Below are positions 31,597 through 42,612 of a DNA stretch of 64,000 nt, piece after piece. Under the pieces are notes generated by a model, which did not search any database, had not been told where the DNA came from, and saw only the letters and a list, made by a program, of their open reading frames with translations. The stretch spans positions 1-64,000 of the forward strand of contig JARKIF010000152.1 of NCBI GenBank assembly GCA_029378245.1. Direction: 5' to 3'. The stretch comes from Roridomyces roridus. Lineage: Eukaryota; Basidiomycota; Agaricomycetes; Agaricales; Mycenaceae. A program made the position numbers and the translations under genes. Each line of letters begins with the position of its first letter. Position 1 is the stretch's first letter.

Positions 31597-33719
31597 TTTT
31601 TTCGCTCCTTCTTTCAGGCACGTCCTAACGGTGCTCGATAAAATATCAACGTTGGGAAGAAGAGGGAGCGCACAGCCAGTCGAATTCCGTCAAATCGATG
31701 GCTTGTTCACTGCTGGAAGACGGTCAGCGGGACAGAGACGGCGAAAAAGGGACGAACCTCGAGCCACTCATGGTGGGTGTTGGTGAAAAGAAAGAGACGG
31801 CCTGACGGTCCCTATATCCGAGTGGCATACATAAGAGAAGTCGAGAATCCAGGTCCTGTTGCCGCCTGTCAAAAGAAGTTGCGGAGGGTGGAGTCTTAGC
31901 AAGGGCGCACTTTCGACGCCATGGAATCTTTGAAAAAAAATTGAACATCGTCCCAACATTTTCAACACGGTACCTGCAGAGTTCGAGAAAACACGGCAAT
32001 ATGAAACTTATCTGCGTTCAACGTTCAACCACAGTCATTTTTACGTACATGGTTAGGAGTAGAAGCCCGCGGCGGCGGCGGCGGCACGCTGCAAACAAGT
32101 TACGATCTCGCCTCCACCTCTTGAAGCACTCCCTTGGACTCCAACCGAGTCTTGTGAAAATCCAATGCGGGAACCTCAGGAAACTGTATATTGTTCTGTT
32201 TTAGCCTTTAAGATCCTATACGCCGCTAATGTAAGCTTTAAACCTTCTGAATCAGACAAAGTTTTGTACTCGCCGGATCGTCTGAAGGCTATCAGTGTGG
32301 AGACCGTCAAGGATACTGGGATTGTCGTGAGATTGTGTGGGGCTTTGCTTTAAAATGTGTCGAGTAGAAAGTAAGCCGCCATGCTTTTTACCGACTCAAT
32401 CCTTTAGCGCAGACACGAAATAAATATCCTTCGAGCGCCGGGATTTTTTTGCCGATTTTCCTGTGAATCTCTTGAATTTCTGAATCCCCCTGCATCAGAC
32501 TGAGGATCAAACCAGCCGTGAATGAGTCCTTATTGCGTACACGCACCATCGTACAAGCTTTGGACCGGGACGCCGCGAAGCCAGCAGTAACACTACGCGC
32601 ATTTTCCTCCCGGTGGTTGGACTTGCTAATAGAAGACCTGGAGCTCCTGAGCCACCTTACGAACCTTGCTCGCTTGCCGGCGCCCACGAAAGAAGAATGC
32701 GTAGTAGAGATGGCCACAGCCAGACATACTTGCACGACGGAATGTGCGTGTCTGGCGTCCCCGAAATGTTATACTCTAGGTGTTTCATGGAGGTTGGCTC
32801 GTCTTTTGAGTTCATTTTGCTGCTGCCTCCTGCTGCTGGGCTGGCGATTTGACAAGAATAACTACGATGGGATGCGGTGAGAGGAGTAAAAAATGCTCAT
32901 GCTCCGCTGCAGACAGCACAATTGAACGCCGTTTAGCCTGCAAGATCTGTGCCATGTAAGCTTTCTGTTCCCGCTTATGATTATGCACGAGCCTTTTTTT
33001 TCATTACGCATTCCGCGTAGGCAAGCCAGCAAACGTTGTGCTGTCCGGGGCAGGGTCTGAAGCCGATGAACGAGACTTTTGGGTTGGCGCTGTCCCCCCA
33101 GTATCAAGATCTCCACCAACATTGGGCGCTGAACGACCTACAGTTACCACCGCATATCCACATGTTTCATCCCGGGATTCCATAGAGCCACAGCACGGCC
33201 GATTTGCTTGTTCAGTATCTTTTGCCTTTGTGGAGTCACTTGCTAAATGAAACGGACGGACGTACCCACTCATGCTGGGGTTCAGCAGCCGAAAGCGATC
33301 GTTAACGAGCGTCGAGTGCGAGGTCGTCGCACGATTTCTTTTGCCATCGGCAGTTATTTCTCGAGGTGCTTCTGATGTGTTCACGACACCTGCGTCCTTA
33401 CCAGTTCAACACCGGAAAACGCACCTCGGAGAACCTCTGTGCCTGGATGAAGGCGTGGGCGCACTGATGGTGGCTGATTTTCTTTACGCCTGACCCGAGG
33501 AATTGCGAAGAAGACTCGGACACATGGTTTGGTCACGAAGGGATAGAAGAAAGGAATCCCGGGCCCTGGCAAGATAGCCAAGGCGTGTCTGGTCTCCCTT
33601 GCATCCATTCAATAACGTTAAAATTCTGGATAATCGTTTAGAAACCCGGACGCCGATTCCCGCCGTCTATTCTCGGAATTCATCTCCGTACAGCTCGAAC
33701 TCCCAGGGCGCAGGTTTAC
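31597..33719. other. Gene-poor region
   Basis: Several frames of 60-125 codons exist on both strands (for example plus 32518-32880 and minus 32735-32388) without recognisable motifs. A GCG trinucleotide run lies at 32071-32090. No gene is called. Confidence 0.4.
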
Positions 33720-34711
33720 TAGGCCCCCGCTAGGTAAACCAAATCCTCCTCAGTCGACACGTCGCGTACACTTTGACATGGGAAGTGTGGGAGAAGGAGG
33801 GTGTGGGCATGAGCACACTGGCTCCTGTGTGCAGCGCGCCCCCAAGTTCGCTGCTGCTCTCGGGTCCGCGGGGAAGTGCAGCAGAGGAACTGAAATGCGC
33901 GATCAACGTGGGCAGGTGGAGCGTCACCGTCGCCCAGGCGGTCAGGGGACGGGATGAGATCGGGGGGAAAGATAGCGGGAGATGAAGAAGAGGAGGACTG
34001 CTTGGCCCAAGGGTGTATAGCCGAGGCGTTTTCTGTAAATAAGAAAGGCGGTCAATGTGTTAGCGTCGGCCGACAATCTACTGTGCAAGTCCGCGGGCAT
34101 GGAGTAAATTCACCTGGAAGGTGGAGAGCCGCACGACGCCAACACGGCTGGACCGGTCGACAAGCCCAATCTCGAATGACCAGTCTCGGCCAAGATCTCG
34201 GACCTGGATATGTATCCATGGATGCTTCAGGCCAAGCTGGGGTGAATTGTTGGGGGGACAGCGTATGTACGTGGTCCGGATGGTCGGTGACTGAATATGA
34301 AGAACCCTCTGCGCGAGGGCAAGTCACGACAGGCTGGTCGAGGTTAGAATATCGGAGCATTCGAGCGCAGATCTACCTGGACTCGGTGTCGTCTGATTTC
34401 TGGTCTCTTTGCGGGAGTGAGATTGGAGTAGCTGGGGAAGCAGGTTCAGGGAGCGAGGAGTTATCGACGAGCAGGTGAATGAAGGAGTCGGACGGTAGAG
34501 CCGAGTCGCAAGCAGTCCCAAAGAGACCTAGCGGGTCAGAACCAGTCGAAGAGAACAACGAGACAGTCTCTGGCTGGACTGTATTCAAAAACATGATTGG
34601 CTGGGCCGCGGTTGTGGAACAAAGTAAACGACCGCGATCACTGTCAAACCACAACGGCCATGTTCTGCCCGAATTCAACTTGCGCACAGAACGAACCACC
34701 CGACACAGCAA
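33720..34711 (-). CDS. Possible spliced gene of unknown function
   Basis: On the minus strand open segments can be linked by plausible introns. One runs from 34711 through SLFSSTGSDPLGLFGTACDS to about 34380; a GTAGATCTG donor and CGCGCAG acceptor follow. The last segment is a long frame starting after a TTTACAG acceptor near 34035, reading NASAIHPWAKQ and ending near 33720. None of it resembles a known family, and the middle exon is ambiguous. It is reported because the final frame is open for about 100 codons after an acceptor. Confidence 0.3.
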
Positions 34712-35012
34712 GAAAGTTCAATGAATTGACGTGAACTCAAACGCACGGCTCCTGCTCGACCCCCGCGATGCTTTACCTCAACGAGCAAAACCTGGCACGA
34801 GAGATCAGGAGGTGGGAACGTGCTCTTGGACGATGCTTCGGAGGCGTCAGTGCGTTGTAAAAACTCGATGTCTGTTCTGGCTAACGCCTCTGGACCCAGC
34901 GATCCACCTCAACTTCAAGCGCAGCGCCTTTTCGTGCAACGGACAGTCTTCTAAACGCCTTTGATGTGGTCTGTGCGTGCGAGCGCGCGGGATGGATGGA
35001 CGGAGACTCTTG

Positions 35013-35132
35013 GCTTAGCCTTTAAACGCACAATTGTAACCCTCGGGTGTGGAACCCGAGAGATAGGCGCCCGTCAGTCGCTCAATCACTTTCACATCGC
35101 GCCCACGTCTGCCTCGTTCTCCCACCGCCCTC
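35013..35132 (+). promoter_or_regulatory. Conserved 5' leader shared by F-box/LRR copies
   Basis: The block TTTAAACGCACAATTGTAAC, then GATAGGCGCCCGTCAG, then CTCAATCACTTTCACATCGC lies directly before the start codon. It recurs before most other copies (37390-37469, and inverted near 53352-53450, 57801-57890, 15411-15545 and 13171-13260). Conservation among copies may be functional or only reflect recent duplication. Confidence 0.6.
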
Positions 35133-36806
35133 ATGTCCGGCGGGATTTCTGCTCACATCATGGATTCTCCCTTCACCTCCAAGCTGGGCACCAACTACTG
35201 CCCGACTGTCGACGAAACAGTCGAGATTGAAGCTCTCCTGATAGAACCTCTTCTTCAAATGAAACGTCTTGACACCAAAATCGCCGAGCTCCAGCAGGCT
35301 CTCAGCAAGCTACTAGGGGAGCGCGAGAGCCTCCAAACCCATGCGCAGGCCCACAAGGCCCTCCTCTCGCCTATTCGGCGCATGCCAGCAGATGTAATGC
35401 AGGAAATATTCAAAACCTGTCTCCCCACCCATCGGAACTGTGTCATGGACGCAAGCGAGGCGCCGCTTCTTCTGGGGTGTATATGCAGCGCCTGGAGGGC
35501 CCTTTCGCTTACGACCCCTCGCCTCTGGGCCAGTCTCCATATTGTGGACCGCGGGGAGCCGCCTTGGCAGGAGTCCGAGCCTAAGCCCGACTTGGAGTTC
35601 ATCGCTGCTCAAGGACCAAGGGCTGCACTGGTCGCTGATGCTGTCCGGGCATGGCTAGAAAGGAGCGGTCAACGCCCGCTATCTATTTCGCTGGAATATG
35701 ACCTCGAGTTTGGTTATCCGCCATCCCAATCTATCATCCAGACCATCTTTTCGCTGGCTTCCCGTTGGCAGCACATCCGTTTCGCAGCCACTACTCCGGT
35801 CTTCCAGGGGTTAGTACAGCTCAGCGCTGCGGATGTTCCGGAGTTGAAGAGCGTCGCACTACGGGGTCATCAGATTGGATGGGAATCGCCTGGCTTCGCA
35901 TGGAACTCCTTGTCGTTCCTTGCGGGTGCCAAGGTTAAAACTATCGCGGTTTCGGGGATATGCCTTGTCGTGCCTGAGCTACCACTCGAGTGGACTCGGC
36001 TGACAGCCCTGTCCAATCTTCCAGAGGAACCCTCCACTTGGATGCCGCAAGAGCCGCGTGCTACTATTGATGCAGCTTTGTTGACAATGTCCAGATGCAC
36101 TCGTCTCCGCAGTCTCTCCTTCGACCTTACCAAGTTCCCGATCATCGGTGGACTCGAGTTTGTGGACCACCGCCTCCTGCAGTCACTCCATCTATCAGGA
36201 GGGCCCAGCACAATTGCGTCTCTCCTCGAGAGGATCAGCGTCCCGCAGCTCAAGGATTTCACACTTAAGAACAAAGATCCCTGGAACCCTGCCAGTGAAC
36301 CCGAGCCGGACTCCGAGTCGGCTCTCGTCCGCTTCTTGGCCACGTTACCTCTTCTCGAGAGTGTATCCCTGATGACGGGTCCATTCCGCCTATCATCGGT
36401 GAAAGACATACTGCTCCATCTCCCGCCCAGTCTCCAACACTTCTCCATTCATGCCCCCAAGTCTCCATGGTACCACGGAAACCCAGAATCGCGGGTGGAT
36501 TTCCTGGCCCCTCTTGTGACGCCCGGCTTAATGATGCCTCTTCCTCTCCTCCGCGACTTTGACGTCGCCATCGCCGGGGAAGAAATCATTACCGACAACA
36601 TTCTGTTCCAATTCATCACAGCACGAGCCTCCACCCTCAGGCGTATCAAATTCAGCTTTGATACACCGATGCAATTCGACATTCCCGATGCCTTTTCACC
36701 CCTCATCGAGAATGGACTTGATTTCGATGTCACCTATTCACCAGTCAATGTCCACAAATATTCACCGTGGACTGGGTTACCTGACGCACCCAATCGGTAT
36801 AAGTAG
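35133..36806 (+). CDS. F-box-like/LRR protein, copy 3 (intact, 557 aa)
   Basis: A single open exon. Residues 1-30 hold the family signature ISAHIMDSPFTSKLGTNYCP, and residues 40-75 a coiled coil (RLDTKIAELQQALSKLL). At residues 83-130 lies the F-box-like domain RRMPADVMQEIFKTCLPTH...WRALSLTTPRLWASL, expected to contact Skp1. The rest is a run of degenerate leucine-rich repeats (LRSLSFDLTKFP, LLQSLHLSG, LKDFTLKNK, LESVSLMTG) and the family end KYSPWTGLPDAP. It probably acts as an SCF ubiquitin-ligase receptor; the substrate is unknown. It is the intact inverted counterpart of copy 2. Confidence 0.88.
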   Translation: MSGGISAHIMDSPFTSKLGTNYCPTVDETVEIEALLIEPLLQMKRLDTKIAELQQALSKLLGERESLQTHAQAHKALLSPIRRMPADVMQEIFKTCLPTHRNCVMDASEAPLLLGCICSAWRALSLTTPRLWASLHIVDRGEPPWQESEPKPDLEFIAAQGPRAALVADAVRAWLERSGQRPLSISLEYDLEFGYPPSQSIIQTIFSLASRWQHIRFAATTPVFQGLVQLSAADVPELKSVALRGHQIGWESPGFAWNSLSFLAGAKVKTIAVSGICLVVPELPLEWTRLTALSNLPEEPSTWMPQEPRATIDAALLTMSRCTRLRSLSFDLTKFPIIGGLEFVDHRLLQSLHLSGGPSTIASLLERISVPQLKDFTLKNKDPWNPASEPEPDSESALVRFLATLPLLESVSLMTGPFRLSSVKDILLHLPPSLQHFSIHAPKSPWYHGNPESRVDFLAPLVTPGLMMPLPLLRDFDVAIAGEEIITDNILFQFITARASTLRRIKFSFDTPMQFDIPDAFSPLIENGLDFDVTYSPVNVHKYSPWTGLPDAPNRYK

Positions 36807-36959
36807 ACGAAGAATTGTTACTATTAGCATTGTAATTGGACACCGCTCAATGAGATTCTTTCATATTCAAGAGATGAAAGGAATCTGTTGAATCACGAAT
36901 CAGGTAGGCAGAAGGGAGGGAGCGGGCAGTCCGAGTCCAATTTTTTTTTTGGCAAACGG

Positions 36960-37320
36960 TCGATTTCAAGCTGGTGGATCACATTGCCTTGTTTGTCCGC
37001 AAAGTTCAACAAAGTTGGTGGACAACCACCACCGAATCCAACAGTCTGTTAACGGCCTTGCTCCGGTTGCCGTTCAACCATGCAACGAACGAGTCCGACA
37101 CAAGACGGAAGTGATGTAAATGAATTGACTCAGCTCTTCGGCGCCGGCCCTCAACGCGAAGACCTGCGAAGACGCGTCGTCAAAACTCACCGGATGCGCA
37201 CCTCAAGACTCATGAGACGAAGCCAGGCCTAACAGGTGGATTTGGGGCTCAATGCGCGAGCGAGCCTGAACTCGTACGGGAAGCGGTAGAATCAACGGTC
37301 CCATTGGAACAAGCGAGGTG
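36960..37320 (-). repeat. Inverted copy of the amplified intergenic module
   Basis: Read on the minus strand this is the kinase upstream segment: GGTGCGCATCCGG, GCGTTGAGGGCC and AACGGCAAC-type motifs. The P-loop exon itself is missing. It lies between F-box copies 3 and 4, as 13320-13657 lies between copies 1 and 2. A run of T (36942-36951) marks its edge. Confidence 0.65.
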
Positions 37321-37469
37321 CGTTTCGCCAACTCAACTTGCATTCCATCTTACACTTCTCTGTAGTTGCCTGGACGCTCGTGAAGGGACGCTCAATTGTA
37401 GCCCTCCACCCGAGCTAGGCGCCCGTCAGACGCTCAATCACTTTCACATCGCCTCCTCCCACCACGCTC

Positions 37470-39185
37470 ATGTCCGCCGCGATTTCTGCTCACATCATGA
37501 ATTCTCCCTTAACCTCCAAGCTGGGCACCAACTACTGTCCAACTGCAGAAGAGGTAGTCGAAATTCAAGCTTTCTTGGCGCAACCTCTTCGCCAAATGAA
37601 ATGTCTGGATAGCAAAATCGCCGACCTACAGCACGCTCTCAACAAGTTACTGGAGGAGCGCGAGGGACTGGGCCCCATTGTCCAGTCGCACGAGGCCCTC
37701 CTCTCGCCTATTCGGCGCATGCCAGCAGATATGATGCAGGAAATATTCCTGGCGTGTCTCCCCACCCATCGAAACTGTGTCATGGACGCGAGGGAGGCGC
37801 CGCTTCTTCTGGGACGCATATGCAGCGCCTGGAGGGCACTTTCACTTGCGACCCCTCGCCTCTGGGCGAGCCTTCATGTCGTGGACCGCGGGGAGCCGCC
37901 TCAGCAGGTGGAGTACCAACCTGATTCCGACATCGAGTATGTGCCGTGGCCCGTTGCTCCTCAGGAACCAAGGGCTGCACTGGTTGCGGACGCTGTCCGA
38001 GCATGGCTAGAACGGGCTGGTCAGTGCCCACTATCCCTTTCGCTGCAATATGACCTCGAGTTTGGTCATTCGCCATCCCAGTCTATCGTTCAAACCATCT
38101 TTTCGCTGGCTTCCCGCTGGCAGCACATCCGTTTTGTTGCCGCTGCTCCCGCCTTTCAGGAGCTAGTACAACTCGACGCTGCGGATGTTCCCGAACTGCA
38201 GAGCGTCGGACTGCAGTATAATGAGTTTGGATGGGGCTCGCCGGGCTTCGCATGGGACACCTTATCGTTCCTTGCGGGTGCCAGTATTAAAGCTGTTACC
38301 GTTCATGGGGCAGGGCCTGGCCTGCTTGAGCTACCCGTGGAGTGGACTCACCTCACAGTCCTGTCGAATCTGCCCTTTCCAGATGAGGACCTCATTCGGA
38401 CAGGGGATTACTCCCGTCTTAAAATCGAAGCAGGCTTATTGGCCATGTCAAGATGCCCTCAGCTCCGCAGTCTCTCGTTCGTGCTTGCAGATCGCATTTC
38501 AGACAGAGTCTCAAGTGTCGGGGAACTCCCCTTCGTGGACCATCACCTTCTCCAGACGCTTCATCTATCAGGAGGTGGCATTGCATCATCCACCCTTCTC
38601 GAAAGGATTAGCGTGCCGCACCTGAAGGATCTCAAACTTGTGACGGAAATGAGAGACTCTTGGGCAGATACACCCAGGCGTGATTATTTCTCGGAGCCAT
38701 CTCTCATCCGATTCTTGGCCACCGTACCTCTCCTCGAGAGTCTATCACTCACGACGGGTCACATCAGCCTGGTGTCGTTCACAGAAATACTGCTCCATCT
38801 CCCGCTTAGTCTCCAACGCCTTCATATCAATGCAGACAAGCCCGCCTCAAGGTACTACCCAGAGTCCCCAGTGGATTTTTTGGCTTCCCTTGTGGTACCG
38901 GGGTCGACAATACCTCTTCCCCTCCTCCGTGACTTCGACATTGCCGTAGCCGGGGAAGAAGCCATTACCGACGAAACTCTTCTCCAATTCATCACTGCCC
39001 GAGCCTCCACCCTCAAGCGCGTGAAAATCTGCTTTGAGAGGGCGATGGACTGTGACATTCGCGAAACCCTTTCACCGCTCATCGAGAATGGGCTTGATTT
39101 CGCTGTTACCTATACCACACCCAAGATCCACAAATATTCGCCATGGACAGGGTTGCCTGACGGACCCAAACCTGTAGCATTCTAA
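37470..39185 (+). CDS. F-box-like/LRR protein, copy 4 (intact, 571 aa)
   Basis: Open from MSAAISAHIMNSPL. The coiled coil (CLDSKIADLQHALNKLLEER) at residues 47-66 precedes the F-box-like RRMPADMMQEIFLACLPTH and WRALSLATPRLWASLHVVD. About ten leucine-rich units follow (LRSLSFVLADR, LLQTLHLSG, LKDLKLVTE, LESLSLTTGH), closing with KYSPWTGLPDGPKPVAF. It is the intact counterpart of the transposon-split copy 1, with which it shares KIEAGLLAMSRCP. An SCF receptor role is inferred from the F-box. It ends 600 bp from the next gene, tail to tail. Confidence 0.88.
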   Translation: MSAAISAHIMNSPLTSKLGTNYCPTAEEVVEIQAFLAQPLRQMKCLDSKIADLQHALNKLLEEREGLGPIVQSHEALLSPIRRMPADMMQEIFLACLPTHRNCVMDAREAPLLLGRICSAWRALSLATPRLWASLHVVDRGEPPQQVEYQPDSDIEYVPWPVAPQEPRAALVADAVRAWLERAGQCPLSLSLQYDLEFGHSPSQSIVQTIFSLASRWQHIRFVAAAPAFQELVQLDAADVPELQSVGLQYNEFGWGSPGFAWDTLSFLAGASIKAVTVHGAGPGLLELPVEWTHLTVLSNLPFPDEDLIRTGDYSRLKIEAGLLAMSRCPQLRSLSFVLADRISDRVSSVGELPFVDHHLLQTLHLSGGGIASSTLLERISVPHLKDLKLVTEMRDSWADTPRRDYFSEPSLIRFLATVPLLESLSLTTGHISLVSFTEILLHLPLSLQRLHINADKPASRYYPESPVDFLASLVVPGSTIPLPLLRDFDIAVAGEEAITDETLLQFITARASTLKRVKICFERAMDCDIRETLSPLIENGLDFAVTYTTPKIHKYSPWTGLPDGPKPVAF

Positions 39186-39344
39186 TTGTACACCAGTTCT
39201 TCAATGAGATGGTTTTTTCTAGTTGTTGGACTCGCGATTCCTGAAGCTCAAGTCGTACTTCCAGGAGTTTTCCGAACCATTTTATTTTCAAGACATCACG
39301 AACATACAAAGAAACAAGACACGGAGACGACGGGTATATAATAT

Positions 39345-39650
39345 TTTGTGAGTTTTCTACGCTTTGCATCCCGTCATCCTCCTTCACGCCTATTTTGTGG
39401 ATTCATTGGGAACCAGGGGAAAGGTCGAAGGGTGGAAGAGTCGAAATTAGATACAGCCGCTGCGACCGACGACCAAATGGATGTTTTGGATATTTTCTTG
39501 ACTGGCACGCAGCCGTCGTCGTCGTTCGCGATCCGATTACACGCCTGTTTTGGGGGTTTTGAGAGTATGAGGACGAATGGATGTTTTGTAACGTTTTCTT
39601 GAGCCGTCGTCGTCGTTCGCGCTCCGATTACGCGCCTATTTTGGGTTTTG
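39345..39650 (-). repeat. Imperfect tandem repeats, about 100-130-bp units
   Basis: Units centred at about 39375, 39510 and 39610 share CGTCGTCGTTCGCG, GATTACGCGCCTATTTTG and GTTTTCTTGA. Read on the minus strand they stay open (NRRVIGARTTTT-like). The same array is at 8165-8480. It could be the 3' coding or untranslated part of the gene that follows. Confidence 0.65.
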
Positions 39651-39785
39651 AGGATATAGTTATCTTGATTTTTTTGGTCGCCGACGGAGGGCGCGGGGTC
39701 GTAAAAACGAGTGGGGTCCAGAACGAGAAAGGCCGTTGACGTCTGATATGTACCGGTGATATGCACCGGGGGTATAACAATACAC

Positions 39786-40625
39786 TCAGCTCGAGATGGG
39801 CCGCGAGTAGCGGATGCCAGGCCAAAGGGAGGCCGAGAGTAGGAATGCCAGGCGCGCAACGGCTTTGAGCGGGGCGCAAACCTGAGCAATGAACTGGCCT
39901 ACGCCAAAGCGTTCGTCACCGCCTATCTTGACAGGCTTGGGGGTGGACTGCGACGAAAAGCGCTTGACAACGACCTTGAATGGGCGGCTGGAGGCGACCG
40001 ACTTGACCTTGCTCGCGATGCGCTGCTTGATGCGCGTGCCAAGCGTTGGCTTCTTGACCGTGAATTCTACTTCTGGCAGGGGAAGAACCGGCATTGGCGG
40101 GATGGGCGGCTGGGACTGGGCTTCTTCCCATGCGACAGCCGACTGTAAGATGCTGACGTCCAGCGATGGCCGCGTGCGCTGAGTCTCGGCGAGAACAGGA
40201 AGGGACTGTCTTTTGTCGTAGGTGCGGACATTAGACAGGGGGAAGGACCTCCTGTTCTCGTACTTGGAGAAATTGACCTCAGACGGGGCGACGGGGGTGG
40301 ACTCTGGCTGGAAGTGACGTCTGCGACCGAACCCTACGACGGTGGACTGCGTAAGGTCTTGGGAGGGGTCGGCAACAGTCGGCAACATGAAGTGCTGTTT
40401 ACGCCCAAAGCCGACGACGGTGGAGGCGACGGATGCAGAGTCGTCCGACGAACACTCTGAAATGGGAGAGATAGGCCGAGATTCAAAGTCTGGCTGAACC
40501 GCGTGCTTGTAGACAGTGTCAGCTGGGACTGGTGAAGAGACGACGACATCGTTCTGGAAAGAGAGTGTGAAAGGAGAGAAGACGAGAAGAGATGCACAAA
40601 CCTTTGCGAGAGTGTAGAGTGACAT
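39786..40625 (-). CDS. Ser/Pro-rich protein of unknown function, duplicated at 4.2 kb
   Basis: Exon 1 (40625-40602, MSLYTLAK) is joined by a 48-nt intron (40554-40601) to a large exon starting NDVVVSSPVPADTVYKH. Two tandem motifs STVVGFGRKQHF and STVVGFGRRRHF are followed by LSNVRTYDKRQSLPVL, AWEEAQSQPPIPPMPVL and a basic region KQRIASKVKSV. The stop used here is at 39786. A GTTTGC donor after FIAQ may instead lead to further exons in the repeat region downstream. Ignoring intron 1 would create a false hydrophobic N-terminus. No domain is recognised. It is divergent from the methyltransferase gene. Confidence 0.65.
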   Translation of the reverse strand: MSLYTLAKVCASLLVFSPFTLSFQNDVVVSSPVPADTVYKHAVQPDFESRPISPISECSSDDSASVASTVVGFGRKQHFMLPTVADPSQDLTQSTVVGFGRRRHFQPESTPVAPSEVNFSKYENRRSFPLSNVRTYDKRQSLPVLAETQRTRPSLDVSILQSAVAWEEAQSQPPIPPMPVLPLPEVEFTVKKPTLGTRIKQRIASKVKSVASSRPFKVVVKRFSSQSTPKPVKIGGDERFGVGQFIAQVCAPLKAVARLAFLLSASLWPGIRYSRPISS

Positions 40626-40714
40626 GATAACAATATTCAAGTTTTGGGAGAGCGATGTGATGAGAGCAAGAGCAAAGCACGAAGATAGGAGGATCAAAAC
40701 TGATCATCACAAAC

Positions 40715-41735
40715 ATGGAAGACGCCGCGGACATCCTCAACGACTCTCTGGAATTTTTCGGTGGGAATCGTGTGGTCGACGACGAAATTATCCAGTATGG
40801 AGATCTCAAAGTGACTGTTGCGGCCAAGGTGACTCGGTGCGCCTTAATCGCACTTTTTTTCTGATGTAAATGCAGGAGGGCAAAGTAAGTTTTCCCCATT
40901 TCCCTTGGCTTCTTGTCTGAAAGATGTGCTACAGGCGAATACCCTCCTAGCAGACCATCTGTTTTCTCCAGGCCTGTTTTTCGCAGAGAGAATTGAACGA
41001 GGGCTGCTGCGAGCTCCTCATCTCAACGGTAAATCTACATCGCCTGCCCCGATTTCTTTCTAACAACGACTAGTCATCGAGCTCGGCGCAGGATCCGCCC
41101 TCCCGTCTTTACTTCTATCGACTGTGGTACCGTCCCCAACAACAGTGGTCGTCACAGACTATCCCGACCCAGGTATTCTCGGGAACCTTGCCCGTAACGT
41201 CCAACGCAACGCGCACCTCGTCTCCCCTGGATGCACTGTGCACTGCTATGGCCACGAGTGGGGAACCGACGCCGCGCCGCTCTTGTACGTATTGGCACGA
41301 TTTCTTGTTACTCTGTCCGTTTATTGCATTGCCAGAGAATACACCGTGGGTCGAGGCTATGACCTCGTCATCTTGTCGGACTTGCTGCACTTTCACAGCT
41401 CGCATGAAGTACTCGTTTCCTCCATGGCTGCACTTCTCGCGCATTCTCCCGATGCCCGTGTACATGTCGCTGTATGTGCATATCGCCTCGCCCTTCCAGA
41501 GCACCTGCTAACCAAAGTTCAGGCCGGGAAGTACACAAAGCCTGATGTGTGCAATAATTTTCTCGAACTCTCTGCGCGGGCTGGGATAATCTTCGAGGAA
41601 CGACTGCCTGAAGTTGGTGATCAGGAGTGGATGGGCCAGTCTGCCGTCAGTGGCCTGAATAAAGCGGACCTGGCAACGCGCAAGGCTGCTTGCCGATACT
41701 GGGTGGGCTCCTGGCGTACTCTTCCCGTGCCATAG
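40715..41735 (+). CDS. EFM7: EFM7/NNT1-like methyltransferase
   Basis: Six exons are inferred: 40715-40828, 40876-40884, 40935-41038, 41084-41284, 41336-41471 and 41523-41735. The protein (about 258 aa) has the class I SAM-binding motif VIELGAGSALPSLL, then VVVTDYPDPGILGNLARNVQ and YDLVILSDLLHFHSSH, typical of the nicotinamide N-methyltransferase-like family whose yeast member EFM7 methylates elongation factor 1A. Exon 2 is a 9-nt microexon (GAG GGC AAA). The usual W-region before the SAM motif is reworked (ANTLLADHLFSPGLFFAERI). The symbol rests on family resemblance only. Confidence 0.85.
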
Positions 41736-42612
41736 ACCGTTGCCACATTTTCCTAAGATCGCCAAAATGACAAGATAACATCTTCTCCCATGTCCTTCTC
41801 ATAACATGGCAGTCGCCTTCCAAAAAATCCGCCTCGTCGGGCATCCGGTTCTCCCGAGATATCCAATCGTTTCTATCTGCGGAAGAGCCTCGGCAGTCGC
41901 CCCACTCAGCAGCGTCGTCGTCCACGCTATCTCCGGTAAATTAGATCTAGGTGGCTCCCGCTGGCGACGCAACGCCCTGCTCCTCGGATACGCGCTGCCT
42001 GTCGACTTTGATCATGTGGACACGATGAGTGAATGTGCGTCGCCCGGGCAGCGATGTCAACTACTGGAACAACAGGAGAACCCGGGGCCGGATCTCTTTG
42101 ACGGACGTGCGGGTCTCCTTTAGGGGCGCGCGGCCGGGTGTGTATGCCATTTTCTTCTGGAATGTCTTCTGCTGGCGTGCGGATTTCGAGATTGAGCGTG
42201 ACTCTTCTGGTCTTTGGGGCAAAAACGATACATTTCTCTTGTGAGTTGTACTACTGAAAACAGTCAGCAGTCCAGCAAAATTCGAGCTCCATTCTACATC
42301 AGCGGCTGCTTCCATTTCGGTGAAGACCCGCTTCAGGAGGCGCTCACTGTCAGAAATCCCTGAGTATTCAGTCACCAGTGGCGTCCGTAGCATAAGATGG
42401 CAGAGGAGTCGACGAATGAATTATGACAGAGGAGACAACGACAGTCTGGAGTGGATTCTCATCCCCTCATCGACGACCGTCTTTTGGTGTAGCCAATGTC
42501 GTTCCGAGTCGGAACAGGAGCAGAAAGACCGAAATGGAAATTTTGATGCCTGGCTCTTTCGCTCCTCCTAGCCTCCTCAGCTCTTGGGCGCTCTGTATGA
42601 CCTCGCCACCAG
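41736..42612. other. No confident gene
   Basis: A 105-codon plus-strand frame (41806-42123, starting MAVAFQKIRLVGHP) may continue in another frame (NNRRTRGRISLTDVRVSFRG) to 42244. No splice junction or family supports it. Confidence 0.4.

Noticed and set aside
33954..34478. 174-codon plus-strand frame
   Set aside because: Composition is not protein-like and the minus strand offers better splice signals; no family seen on either strand.
40554..40601. Signal peptide or membrane segment at the N-terminus of the 39786-40625 gene
   Set aside because: The hydrophobic stretch is a 48-nt intron (GTTTGTG...TTCCAG) read through; splicing gives MSLYTLAKND.
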